Source of the DNA: Erythrobacter sp. SG61-1L
GTDB lineage: Bacteria > Pseudomonadota > Alphaproteobacteria > Sphingomonadales > Sphingomonadaceae
DNA: 64,000 nucleotides
Assembly: GCF_001305965.1 (NCBI RefSeq)
Contig: NZ_JXQC01000003.1
Span: 1,981,643 to 2,045,642 of the forward strand
Direction: 5' to 3'
Of the stretch, positions 27,931-36,601 are shown piece by piece. The position numbers and the translations under genes are program-made. Numbering within the stretch: position 1 is the stretch's first letter; each line of letters begins with the position of its first letter. Under the pieces are notes generated by a model. That model saw nothing but the letters and a program-made list of their open reading frames with translations, did not search any database and had not been told where the DNA came from.

Positions 27931-27947
27931 ACGGCACGATCGTTGCT
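27931..27947 (+). promoter_or_regulatory. Sigma-54 promoter of the WecG/sugar-transferase fusion gene
   Basis: ACGGCACGATCGTTGCT has the canonical GGCACG and TTGCT elements with correct spacing. The ATG at 27986 lies about 28 nt beyond the predicted start and has a GAGGAGAG ribosome site. Confidence 0.82.
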
Positions 27948-27985
27948 GCTGCTCCGCTGTCCCGCACAGCAGAGGAGAGCCACTA

Positions 27986-29362
27986 ATGAACCCGTTTGCT
28001 ATCAGCCGCGCCCATCGGATCGATCCGCTGTTCGGCCTGCCGCTGGTCAATGGCAGCCGCGCCGCCATGGCTGCCGAGATCGCCGCATGTGCACAGATCG
28101 GCGCTAACTGCGTCATCAATTTCGTGAACGCGCATTGCGTGAACACCCTGCGCTCGGATCGGTCCTATTCTGCCGCGCTGGAAGCAAGCGACCTGCTGCT
28201 GCCCGATGGCAGCGGCATGCGCATCGCCGCGAAGATGGCCGGTGTGCCGATGGGCGAGAACCTGAACGGAACGGACCTGTTTCCCGAGATCTGCGCCCAG
28301 CTGGCGCGCACAGGCGATACGATCTTCCTGCTGGGCGGCCTTCCGGGCGTTGCCCGCGATGCCGCCGATGCCATGTGCCGCCGCTTCCCCGGCCTGCGCT
28401 TTGCCGGGACGATGGACGGCTATTTCACCCCGCAAGAGGAAGACGCCGTGATCGCCCGCATCAACGCATCGGGCGCGCGCATTCTGATGGTGGGCTTCGG
28501 CGTGCCGCTGCAGGAAAAGTGGATCGAACGCAATCGTTCGCGCCTGACCGTTCCGGTGCTGATGGGCGTGGGCGGTTTGTTCGATTACTATTCCGGCCGC
28601 ATTGCCCGCGCCCCCGCCCCGATCCGCGCGATCGGCTGCGAATGGGCATGGCGCCTGGCGATGGAACCGCGCCGCCTTGCCAATCGCTACCTGCTGGGCA
28701 ATGCGGCCTTTCTGGCCCACGCCGCCCTGAATGCGGCAAGGCAGCGTGGCTTCAACGAGGTGGCATCGCTTGCCGCCAAGCGCGCACTCGATCTGGCGGT
28801 GACCGCCATCGCCATGATCGTGCTGGCGCCGATTTTCCTGGCCACCGCATTGGCCATCAAGCTCGACGATGGCGGGCCGGTGTTCTTCCGTCAGGTCCGT
28901 ATCGGCAAGGGCGGGCGCAATTTCTCCATGCTCAAGTTCCGTTCGATGCGGGTCGATGCTGAAGCGAGGCGGGCCGCCCTGCTCGCGCAGTCGGAGCGCG
29001 ACACAACCTGCTTCAAGATGAAGCACGACCCGCGCATCACCCGCATCGGACGGTTCCTGCGTCGCTTCTCGCTGGACGAGTTGCCGCAGCTCATCAACGT
29101 CCTGACCGGCGAGATGTCGCTTGTCGGCCCGCGCCCCGCCCTGCCTTCGGAAGTCGAAACCTATGGCGCAGCTGCCTGGCCGCGCCTGCGGGGCAAGCCA
29201 GGCATCACCTGCATCTGGCAAGTCAGTGGGCGTGCCGACATTGCCTTTGCCCGGCAGGTGGCGATGGACCGCGCCTATTTCGCCCGGCGCACGCTGGCGA
29301 CGGATATTGCCCTTCTGGCCCGCACTGTGCCGGCCGTGGTCAGCGGGCGCGGCGCCTATTGA
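27986..29362 (+). CDS. Fusion of WecG/TagA/CpsF glycosyltransferase and polyprenyl-phosphate sugar transferase
   Basis: Two enzymes are joined in 458 residues. Residues ~18-240 are a WecG/TagA/CpsF (GT26) domain: FVNAHCVNTL, LLPDGSGMRIAAK, GENLNGTDLFPEI, LMVGFGVPLQEKW. Residues ~262-458 are a WcaJ/PssY-like bacterial sugar transferase with one membrane helix (ALDLAVTAIAMIVLAPIF), then FFRQVRIGKGG, MLKFRSM, FLRRFSLDELPQL, MSLVGPRPALP and GKPGITCIWQVSGR. The second part should start the repeat unit on undecaprenyl phosphate. The first would add the second sugar. WcaJ's usual N-terminal membrane domain is absent. The stop overlaps the convergent kinase gene by 7 bp. Confidence 0.9.
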   Translation: MNPFAISRAHRIDPLFGLPLVNGSRAAMAAEIAACAQIGANCVINFVNAHCVNTLRSDRSYSAALEASDLLLPDGSGMRIAAKMAGVPMGENLNGTDLFPEICAQLARTGDTIFLLGGLPGVARDAADAMCRRFPGLRFAGTMDGYFTPQEEDAVIARINASGARILMVGFGVPLQEKWIERNRSRLTVPVLMGVGGLFDYYSGRIARAPAPIRAIGCEWAWRLAMEPRRLANRYLLGNAAFLAHAALNAARQRGFNEVASLAAKRALDLAVTAIAMIVLAPIFLATALAIKLDDGGPVFFRQVRIGKGGRNFSMLKFRSMRVDAEARRAALLAQSERDTTCFKMKHDPRITRIGRFLRRFSLDELPQLINVLTGEMSLVGPRPALPSEVETYGAAAWPRLRGKPGITCIWQVSGRADIAFARQVAMDRAYFARRTLATDIALLARTVPAVVSGRGAY

Positions 29363-31449
29363 TCCTCGATCAGCCTGGCAAACAGATCGCCGCTGCCCTC
29401 AAGGGTGGCGGCAATCGCTTCTTCTAACGCGGGCAATGTCTTGGATGCAGAGGAAAGCGGCCTTTCCCGCAAATCGCCCAGCCGCTCCAGAATGGCCACT
29501 GCACCGATATTGACGGCCACCCCCTTCAGGCTGTGCGCAGCCCGCCTCACGCCCTCCTCGTCCCCCGCCTTCACGGCCTGACTGATGGCCGTGCCGTAAG
29601 TGGCGATATCAGAATAGACAGCGTTGAGCAGCGGCCTGCGATAGGCCTCCGGCAGGGCAAGGAACGCCTTACGGAACGCCACCACGTCTATCAGCGCCGA
29701 AGCCGCCGTGCCGGAATTCCCGGCCGCGAACGACGTCAGCAAGGCCGCGCGCAGGGCCTCGCGCCGCACCGGCTTGGTCAGGCAGGCAGACATGCCGGCG
29801 GCCAGCATCCGTTCCCGCTCTTCCTGCAGGCCATGCGCGGTAATCCCGATGATCGGCGTGCGTGAGACCGGCCCTTCCAGGCTGCGGATCGCCCGCGTCG
29901 CTTCCTCGCCGCCCATGACCGGCATCATCACATCCATCAGGATGGCATCGAAACCACCATGGCGCGCGGCATCCAGCGCCTGCGCCCCATTTTCCGCCGT
30001 TTCGGTGATACAGCCCATCGCTTCGAGCTGCTGGAGCATGACGTAGCGATTGGTGGCCGTATCCTCCACCACCAGGATCGAAGGCGCCTCGCCTGCAGCG
30101 GTACGCAAAACGGTTCTGCGTTCCCGGCTTTCAGGTGGCAGATCGCATTCGCGCAACGGGATTTCGACAACCAGTTCGTCCGGATGTTCCGACGGCACGA
30201 AGCAGCGGCCACCCATGGCCAGCACCAGCCTGCCCGCCACGCGAATACCCGGCTGGCGTATCCTGGCGGGATCGCCTGCAGCAAGCTCGTCCGCCCAGCC
30301 ATCCGCGCCCGTCGCGGTGATGGACAGCGCAAGCCCGTCCGCCCAGTCCGCCCGCAAGACCACGCCGCCTGCCCCGACAGAAAACGCCTCGTCCACCAGC
30401 ATCTGGAGGATTTCGCGCAGGCCATGCGCATCGCCCAGCACCGCTGCGGGCATGTTCGGGGCGATCTCCACCGACAGGCCCTTGGCGGCGGATGGATGGT
30501 TCACCTTCCAGAAATCGTGCAACCGGCCCAGCTGCGCGGCAAGGTCCAGCGGCATGGAGGCAATCACGCGCGGGGGCGATGTGCCTTCCGCTTCCTCCGT
30601 CAACGCCTCGATCAGGGCCACCAGTTGCCCGCTGGCATAGGATGCCATTCGCACCTGCTGTGCGGCCTCCTCTGGCAAATCCTGTTCCTCCAGCAGGCCC
30701 ACTATCCCGCTGAGCGCATCCAGCGGCGTGCGCAACTGGTGGCTGATTGCCGAAAGAAAGCGGGTGCGGGCGGAAAGGGCACGCTCTGCCTCCAGCTTTG
30801 CCGCTTCCAATTGCCGCGTCAGACTGTCGAGTTCCCGCACGCGCCGTTCAGCGCGCAGGCGCAGCGCCTTCATTTCACGGGCCGTCCGCCGGGCCTCGGT
30901 AACGTCCCTGACGCTGCCGTAGAGGGTGAAGGACATGCCGTCCGGCTCGATCTCTCGCCGGACGGACCAGTGGAGCCAGCGCAGCTGTCCATCCGGCCGC
31001 ACCAGGCGATGTTCCATCTCATGATCGGTGTTCGACGGATCGGAGGCGAGATAGGCCTCCCATGTGTCGAACACACGCTGCAGGTCGAGCGGATGGATCA
31101 GATGCGCGGCGTCTTCAGGGGAAACCTTGCCCCGTCCTTCCAACCCGAGAATGGCAGCCAGTTCTTCCGATGAACTGAAATTGGCGCCGTTTTCCGAATG
31201 GAACGTGGCAATGCGCGCGGTGCGCTGCGCGGTGAGCAGCTTGCGGCTTTCCACGTCCAGCCGCCGGGCAAGGTTCTTTTCCTTGCTGCGCAGATCGCGG
31301 TTGGACTGATCGAGCTCGATCATCCGCGCCAGCAATTGCGCCTCTGCATCGTGCAGGGCCTTTTCAGTCCGCTCCAACCGGCGGGTCAGTATCTCCGCCC
31401 TTTGATCCAGCGGCAAATCGTTGAGCGCGGTGGAAGGGAGTTCCTTCAT
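29356..31449 (-). CDS. Hybrid sensor kinase: PAS, HisKA, degenerate ATPase, receiver, Hpt
   Basis: The 697-residue soluble protein starts at 31449 and overlaps the upstream kinase stop by 4 bp. It has an N-terminal coiled coil, a PAS domain (~95-200) and a HisKA dimerisation helix with the His in SAISHQLRTPLD. The ATPase-like domain lacks its signatures: the N-box reads ILQMLVDEAFSV without the Asn, the DxGxG box reads TATGADG, and the G2 loop is absent. A receiver follows with intact ED pair and phosphoacceptor (ILMDVMMPVMGG) and K (TKPVRR). An Hpt domain ends it (HSLKGVAVNIGA). It therefore looks like a phosphorelay intermediate or pseudokinase rather than an autonomous kinase. Confidence 0.83.
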   Translation of the reverse strand: MKELPSTALNDLPLDQRAEILTRRLERTEKALHDAEAQLLARMIELDQSNRDLRSKEKNLARRLDVESRKLLTAQRTARIATFHSENGANFSSSEELAAILGLEGRGKVSPEDAAHLIHPLDLQRVFDTWEAYLASDPSNTDHEMEHRLVRPDGQLRWLHWSVRREIEPDGMSFTLYGSVRDVTEARRTAREMKALRLRAERRVRELDSLTRQLEAAKLEAERALSARTRFLSAISHQLRTPLDALSGIVGLLEEQDLPEEAAQQVRMASYASGQLVALIEALTEEAEGTSPPRVIASMPLDLAAQLGRLHDFWKVNHPSAAKGLSVEIAPNMPAAVLGDAHGLREILQMLVDEAFSVGAGGVVLRADWADGLALSITATGADGWADELAAGDPARIRQPGIRVAGRLVLAMGGRCFVPSEHPDELVVEIPLRECDLPPESRERRTVLRTAAGEAPSILVVEDTATNRYVMLQQLEAMGCITETAENGAQALDAARHGGFDAILMDVMMPVMGGEEATRAIRSLEGPVSRTPIIGITAHGLQEERERMLAAGMSACLTKPVRREALRAALLTSFAAGNSGTAASALIDVVAFRKAFLALPEAYRRPLLNAVYSDIATYGTAISQAVKAGDEEGVRRAAHSLKGVAVNIGAVAILERLGDLRERPLSSASKTLPALEEAIAATLEGSGDLFARLIEDQ

Positions 31450-34400
31450 TGCTGGACTGCCTGCCGCAAAGCGTCGAGTTCGATGGGTTTGAAGATCATG
31501 CGAATCCCCGCTTCGGCAAGGCGCTGGCGCAGCGCCGTTTTTTCCTGCGAGACAAGCGCCAGAAGCTGGCCGGGGGCAATGCCTTCCCAATCCTGCGGGT
31601 CGGTCTCGTCCGCATCGAACACCACCAACGCCTCATCCCCCGCACTGTTGCACAGATTGCCGCTGCCCTTGGTGGAATAGCCAAGTTCCGCCACCAGCGC
31701 TTCAGCCATGACGCGGGCACTGGCGCTGGAAGATACGACCAGCGCATCCTTGCCCTTGCCCGGCCGGCGCAGATCGGCGCCCTGCGCCATGCCCTGCGGC
31801 AGGCGCAGGGTGAAGCGGCTGCCCTTGCCTTCTGTACTCTCCACTTCGACCGTGCCGCCCATCGCTTGTGCCAGGCGGCGGGAAATCGCCAGCCCCAGCC
31901 CGGTCCCGCCAAAGCGGCGTTCAGTCGATGCCTCTGCCTGCTCGAAGGACTGGAATATCTGCGATAATCTGTCCTGCGGAATACCAATGCCCGTATCTTC
32001 CACTTCCACGATCAGCTCCAGCATATCCGGCACGTTCAGCGGCCGACAACTGCAGTGCAGGCTCACACCGCCGTTGCTGGTGAACTTGATGGAATTGGAA
32101 AGGAAATTGGCGACGATCTGCTGAATACGCGCCGGATCGCCCACCAGCCGACGGCCGCAATCGTCCGACATGGTCAGCCCGATCCCCTTGCGGCGGGCCA
32201 GCGGGCGGAACAGTTCCGTAACCCGCAGCATCAGATCCTGCGTATCGAACTCGATCTTCTCGACCACGAAAGACCCGCTCTCGATCTTCGCGTCCTGCAG
32301 CACATCGTCCAGCACGCGCATCAGGGCATCGGCCGAATCCTCGATCAACTTGAGCGCCAGCGCCCGTTTGGAAGCGGATTGTTCGCGCTTCATCTGGTCC
32401 AGCAGGCCCAGAATGCCGGTCATCGGGGTTCGGATTTCGTGGCTGACAGTGGCCAGAAGATCGCGCCGCATATCGGCTGCTGCCTGCGCCGCATCGCGTG
32501 CAGCGACCAGCCGGGCCTCCGCTACGGTCCTTTCGGTAATGTCGCGCGCAATGCCGAACAGCCCGCGCGGCACGCCGCCCATGCCTGCCGACAGCGGGCT
32601 GGCCTTGACGAAAGCTGTACGGCGGCGGCCTTGCTTGTCGATCAGATCGAAAGTGGTTTCGAAAGGTTCCAGCTGCATGCGCGCCCGCTGAAGCACTTCC
32701 AGCACCCGGCGGCGGTCTTCCGGCGCAATCAGCTTGCCGACATCGCGGAAGCCGATCTCCGTGCCATGGGGATAGCCGTATAGGTCGCAGACCCATTTCG
32801 ACAGACGCACGGTCAGCCGCTGCGTGTCCACCAGGAAGTGACCCAACTGCGCCGTGCTCTCCGCCAGTTCAAGGAAGCTGACACTTTCCTCGATCTGCAT
32901 CATCCGCTCGCGTTCCCCGGTAACGTCGCGAATAATGTAGGCAAAGCCGAGCGCTTCGCCGTCAATGCCGATCAGGGCATCCGCACTGTCATTTGCCCAG
33001 AACTCACTGCCATCGCTGCGATAACGCACCGCATCTTCAGAAATCCGTCCGTCGCGCGCGGCGCGCACGAGGAATTCCATATATCGCCATTCGCCCTTGC
33101 CGCCCGGCCCGAACACCCCGGCCAGGCCTTCGGGCCGGGCATCCGGATTCCAGCCCAAAAGGCGATGCGCGCCCTGATTGGCACGGATGATCCGCCCGTC
33201 CTTGTCCAGCAGAACGATGCCGTAATCGGATACAGCATCCACCAGCGTGTCGAAGGACCGCGACAGATTAGCCCGTTCCCAGTCGATGCGCTGTTCCATC
33301 TCGTGAAAGGCAAGGCCCAGCCGCTCGATTTCGTCCACCGGAGGTTCGGGCGGCACCTCCCCTTCCTTGCGATTGGCCAACGCGGCGATCGCGTCGGCCC
33401 GCACGGCCATGGCGGCAACGGGACGGGCAATCTGGCGATTGATGAACCACAGCGCCACCGCGATGAATACGAGCGCCCCGATAGTCCCCGCCAGCAGCAA
33501 TGGCAGGGCCAGCCCGAATGCGGCCGAACGGACCCGCTCGCCGGGGATCAGCGAGATCACGACCCAGTTCGGCTGCCCCAGTCTGGCCATGGAAACATAG
33601 GCATCCAGTTCGGGCGAATAGGCCTCGAAATCGTTCCGCCTCTCCTTCTGCACGAAGTGCCAGAGCGCCTGCAGGCGGGGTTCCTTTGTAGAGTCCAGAT
33701 CAAGAAAGCGCTCGGTCTCCCGGCTCGACTGGACAGTATAGTCCGGGTGCCGGATCAGCTTGCCGTCATCTGCAATGATGATGTTCTGCACGCCGGGAAC
33801 ATCGGTCTGCAAATCCTTCAGCAGGCTGTCGAGCGGTATGCTGCTGCCCCAGGCCCCGAGGTGGCGGCCCCCGGTGCGCATGGCCGTCATACAGCCAGTG
33901 GTCCACATATAGCCGCCCTGATCGTACAGGATCTGGGTCAGGCTGGTACAGCGCATCCGGCCGGAAGGATTAACTTTGGGTGAGGTGATGGTGGCGAATT
34001 CGCGATCCTGAAAGTTCAGGTTTGCCGGGGCACTGGTGCGATAGAATTTCAGCTGATCCTCGCGCCGAGGCGCATACATCACCAGATCGTTGGTGGTGGT
34101 ATAGAAATACAGGCTCTCGATCGTCGGCCCGAGTCCCTCTGTCATGCTGCGCAAGGTGTCATAGGCGGCAAGGATCGTCTTTCGGCGATCCTCCGGGACA
34201 TTCTCGCCTGAAACGAACGCGCCGATACCGCGGGCCGGAATGCCCTGCTGTGCTTTGCCGGTCCACAGGAACTCCGCCCCGCGCCTGCTGCCATCGCCCT
34301 TCTTCGGGAACAGCCGATCAAATCTGGCGGGGGAACCGATTTCATCCTCAAGCGCCAGCCGCATCAACTCGCGGGCGCGCGCCTCTGTCTTGCGGATTTC

Positions 34401-34574
34401 GGTGATGCGGCGTTCCACCTCGGTCTCGGCCTCGACGCGCGCCGTGCGCAGCAGGTCCACCGAACGGATGACTTCCCGGTCGCGCGCCGCATCATAGGCC
34501 ATCCACGTCAGCAGCCCGAACGCCAGCAGCGCGAGCGGCACGATGAGCAGAATGGCTTTCTGCGAAAGGCGCAT
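31446..34574 (-). CDS. Membrane sensor histidine kinase with dCache-like sensor, HAMP, PAS, PAS, HisKA, HATPase and pseudo-receiver
   Basis: The start at 34574 is favoured by an AGGGGA ribosome site, giving 1042 residues; an ATG at 34628 has none. A membrane helix (AILLIVPLALLAFGLLTW) leads to a ~300-residue periplasmic sensor region. A second helix, HAMP and two PAS domains follow. Kinase core motifs are intact: LLATVSHEIRTPMTG, FLSNSIKFTSNG, VEDTGIGIPQ, FGGTGLGLAISRRL. The C-terminal receiver has SSS in place of the acidic pair, although FKPIELDAL is retained. The downstream Hpt protein is coupled by 4 bp. The pair lies beside the polysaccharide cluster, whose sigma-54 response regulator has no kinase of its own, so a relay is plausible but unproven. 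Confidence 0.88.
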   Translation of the reverse strand: MRLSQKAILLIVPLALLAFGLLTWMAYDAARDREVIRSVDLLRTARVEAETEVERRITEIRKTEARARELMRLALEDEIGSPARFDRLFPKKGDGSRRGAEFLWTGKAQQGIPARGIGAFVSGENVPEDRRKTILAAYDTLRSMTEGLGPTIESLYFYTTTNDLVMYAPRREDQLKFYRTSAPANLNFQDREFATITSPKVNPSGRMRCTSLTQILYDQGGYMWTTGCMTAMRTGGRHLGAWGSSIPLDSLLKDLQTDVPGVQNIIIADDGKLIRHPDYTVQSSRETERFLDLDSTKEPRLQALWHFVQKERRNDFEAYSPELDAYVSMARLGQPNWVVISLIPGERVRSAAFGLALPLLLAGTIGALVFIAVALWFINRQIARPVAAMAVRADAIAALANRKEGEVPPEPPVDEIERLGLAFHEMEQRIDWERANLSRSFDTLVDAVSDYGIVLLDKDGRIIRANQGAHRLLGWNPDARPEGLAGVFGPGGKGEWRYMEFLVRAARDGRISEDAVRYRSDGSEFWANDSADALIGIDGEALGFAYIIRDVTGERERMMQIEESVSFLELAESTAQLGHFLVDTQRLTVRLSKWVCDLYGYPHGTEIGFRDVGKLIAPEDRRRVLEVLQRARMQLEPFETTFDLIDKQGRRRTAFVKASPLSAGMGGVPRGLFGIARDITERTVAEARLVAARDAAQAAADMRRDLLATVSHEIRTPMTGILGLLDQMKREQSASKRALALKLIEDSADALMRVLDDVLQDAKIESGSFVVEKIEFDTQDLMLRVTELFRPLARRKGIGLTMSDDCGRRLVGDPARIQQIVANFLSNSIKFTSNGGVSLHCSCRPLNVPDMLELIVEVEDTGIGIPQDRLSQIFQSFEQAEASTERRFGGTGLGLAISRRLAQAMGGTVEVESTEGKGSRFTLRLPQGMAQGADLRRPGKGKDALVVSSSASARVMAEALVAELGYSTKGSGNLCNSAGDEALVVFDADETDPQDWEGIAPGQLLALVSQEKTALRQRLAEAGIRMIFKPIELDALRQAVQQ

Positions 34575-34678
34575 CCATTTCCCCTGCCAACCGATTGTCC
34601 GGCCCGCCGGAAAGAACGGAGCCGTCATGATGGGCCAGCTTAATGAATAAACTTAAATCCGGCTTCTTTCCATATTGT

Positions 34679-34692
34679 CCAATTCAAATTGG
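34679..34692. promoter_or_regulatory. Palindrome upstream of the sensor-kinase operon
   Basis: CCAATT-CA-AATTGG is a 6-bp perfect inverted repeat about 105 bp upstream of the kinase start. A further CCAATTG lies nearby at about 34713. It may be an operator; nothing identifies the regulator. Confidence 0.35.
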
Positions 34693-34824
34693 AACGGCCC
34701 AATGCCTACCGGCCAATTGTTAATAAAGCCCGGCTCTGACCGGCCGTTTCAGCAGCGGCAAACCCTTAGGCAGCGCCACCGCGCGCTCGTGCCGAAAGGT
34801 ATCATTCACTCGAAGAATGGTAGA

Positions 34825-35298
34825 TTATTGCGGCTGGGGGAATGCCCCCACCCTGAAATCGCGGCCTACCCAGCAGCCGCAGTCGTCGCGGAACGAGAGC
34901 GCGCCGGCCGGCACAAGATCGCCTTCCGTCCCACGGCGATAAGATCCAGTGGCCTTTTCTCCCGGACGGCCAACTTCCACCACCACTTCGCTGATTCCGT
35001 CGAGGAAAGGCCGGGCACCCGCGCGCCGGATAGAAAAGCTCGGCCCGCCCCATTCGACTCGCTCGCACGGCCCGTCGAATTGACCTTTGGGAGTCGCCAG
35101 CACGCAATGCCTTACCTGATGCACTGTCTCGCCGCCTTCATCCGCGACAAATGCGCTGCCACCTTCAGCGCTGATGGGTGTGGTCGGCAGCGCAGTGCCG
35201 CTTTGGGATGCGTCATCCCCGCCCGCCTCGCCGCAGGCGGCAAGCGAGAGGGCGGCGGCAAGGACCGTCGCGGCAGCATTGGATCTCCTGTTTCCCAA
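34825..35298 (-). CDS. Lipoprotein of unknown function
   Basis: This 157-residue product has a lipoprotein signal (NAAATVLAAALS with lipobox LAAC) followed by an Asp/Ser-rich linker. The mature part contains four cysteines (RHCVLA, GPCERV and the pair in DDCGCW) and aromatic/Gly-rich strands. The residues after the lipobox (CGEAGGDD) resemble the lipoprotein at 7910-8326 (CGEAGSQGG), but the rest does not obviously align. It follows another lipoprotein gene on the same strand by 52 bp. No function is recognised. Confidence 0.72.
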   Translation of the reverse strand: MGNRRSNAAATVLAAALSLAACGEAGGDDASQSGTALPTTPISAEGGSAFVADEGGETVHQVRHCVLATPKGQFDGPCERVEWGGPSFSIRRAGARPFLDGISEVVVEVGRPGEKATGSYRRGTEGDLVPAGALSFRDDCGCWVGRDFRVGAFPQPQ

Positions 35299-35350
35299 GC
35301 CTGGCTCCCCAACTGCACCTTGGCGCCCTTACCCTCGGGCGCCATGCCGA

Positions 35351-36130
35351 TTACCGAACCTGACCCCAGCCGCCGCCATCCTCGCCCCATGCGACAAGAG
35401 TGAACGAGCCGGGATCGATGTCCTGCCTGCCGGGGCTGAGGCGGAAGAACCACGAATGATGTTGGAATTCCCGCCAAAAAGCGGGCGTCTTCCTGTCAAA
35501 ACCATATTGGCCGCATGCCCCGCCGGACGGGGTGCCGGGCCAGACATCGACCAATTGCGCATCTGCTGGCCAGCCAGCAACATCCGCCCTGCGTGTAACG
35601 CAGCGCGTAGCCTGTAGCGGATCGCGAATCTCCGACCGTACGAGCGCGAGCATCCCGGCGCCGGGCGCACTGTCCTGGGAGGCAGCGATTTCCACGGCAA
35701 CGCGGCCTTTGGAATTGCCTAGCGCCGATGTTTCGTAAGTCAATCTTGCCGGCTCTGTATCGCCATGCTGGGCCGCCCAGACGAGCTTCGTGGCATCGCC
35801 CTTGCATTGCAACGCCCGGTAAAGCAGCACAGCGCCGCCCGCCATGGCCGTTTCCTGCATCACCCAGTCGCAGCCCTTTGGCTTGGCTGGCTCGCCGCCG
35901 GCAGTATATTTCAAATAGCCAGAAGCCCGCGAAGTGCACATGCCCGTTATCGGCAGTCGCTCACCGTTGTCGGGGCAAGGCTTGCCGGAGACCGCTTCTG
36001 CCAATGCGGCGGGCGTTTCGTCACGCGCCTCGCCCTTCGTGCAGGCGGAAAGAAACAGAAGGCCAGCAAGCGCTGGAGCGCAGGCGGCAAATCGCAGCAG
36101 GTTGCCGCGCTCTCCGCGAGACAGGCCCAT
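35351..36130 (-). CDS. Lipoprotein of unknown function
   Basis: The start is set at the ATG at 36130 because it places a lipoprotein signal (ALAGLLFL with lipobox SAC) near the N-terminus; the protein is then 259 residues. The ribosome site is weak and the frame is open to 36349, so the start is uncertain. The mature part has several cysteines (KPCPDN, GMCTSR, KGCDW, LQCKGD, GACGQYGF) and ends WGQVR. It may be co-transcribed with the lipoprotein downstream. The family is not recognised. Confidence 0.65.
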   Translation of the reverse strand: MGLSRGERGNLLRFAACAPALAGLLFLSACTKGEARDETPAALAEAVSGKPCPDNGERLPITGMCTSRASGYLKYTAGGEPAKPKGCDWVMQETAMAGGAVLLYRALQCKGDATKLVWAAQHGDTEPARLTYETSALGNSKGRVAVEIAASQDSAPGAGMLALVRSEIRDPLQATRCVTRRADVAGWPADAQLVDVWPGTPSGGACGQYGFDRKTPAFWREFQHHSWFFRLSPGRQDIDPGSFTLVAWGEDGGGWGQVR

Positions 36131-36601
36131 CAGGGAATTGAGAGGGTGCCGTGCAGGCTTCTGCCCAGAGGCAGCTAGCGACCCCTCTGGCCCGTCGACA
36201 TCGCAATGCCCGAACCGGAGGGGACCGTTAAAGGCATTGCCGTTCGACAATGCATTGGGTTGCCCGCCGCAAGTCACCCTATTGGCCAAGGCCACGGAAT
36301 TGTCCGCCACCTCCAACGGCTGCCCCTGCACCGTTGAAGGTGGCGTCACCGGCCGGCGCGTGCCCCTCTCGCGCCAATCGGATCACGCAAATCGCTTCCA
36401 TCGTCGCACGGAGGCGTTACGCGCCGCCGTTGCGGCGAGCCGGAATGTCGTCAAGGAATTCCCATTGAGTTTCATGCGCTTGTCCTCATGAAACGAAGGG
36501 CGACCACAGTCCCGCTCGTGGCAAAGAAGATAGGCTCGCAGCCACCGGACGGAACTGGCCACCCGGCCAGTCACCCCTATACAGATGTACAGGTCAGTCG
36601 T
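36131..36601. other. Gene-poor stretch with an inverted repeat
   Basis: About 470 bp with no convincing gene. GTTTCATG (36469-36476) and CATGAAAC (36487-36494) form an 8-bp inverted repeat with a 10-bp spacer. A 30-codon minus-strand frame at 36383-36475 has a GAGGA ribosome site but no recognisable product. Confidence 0.35.

Noticed and set aside
36383-36475. 30-codon minus-strand frame with a GAGGA ribosome site
   Set aside because: Too short and featureless to call; it could be a leader peptide, but nothing downstream supports that.
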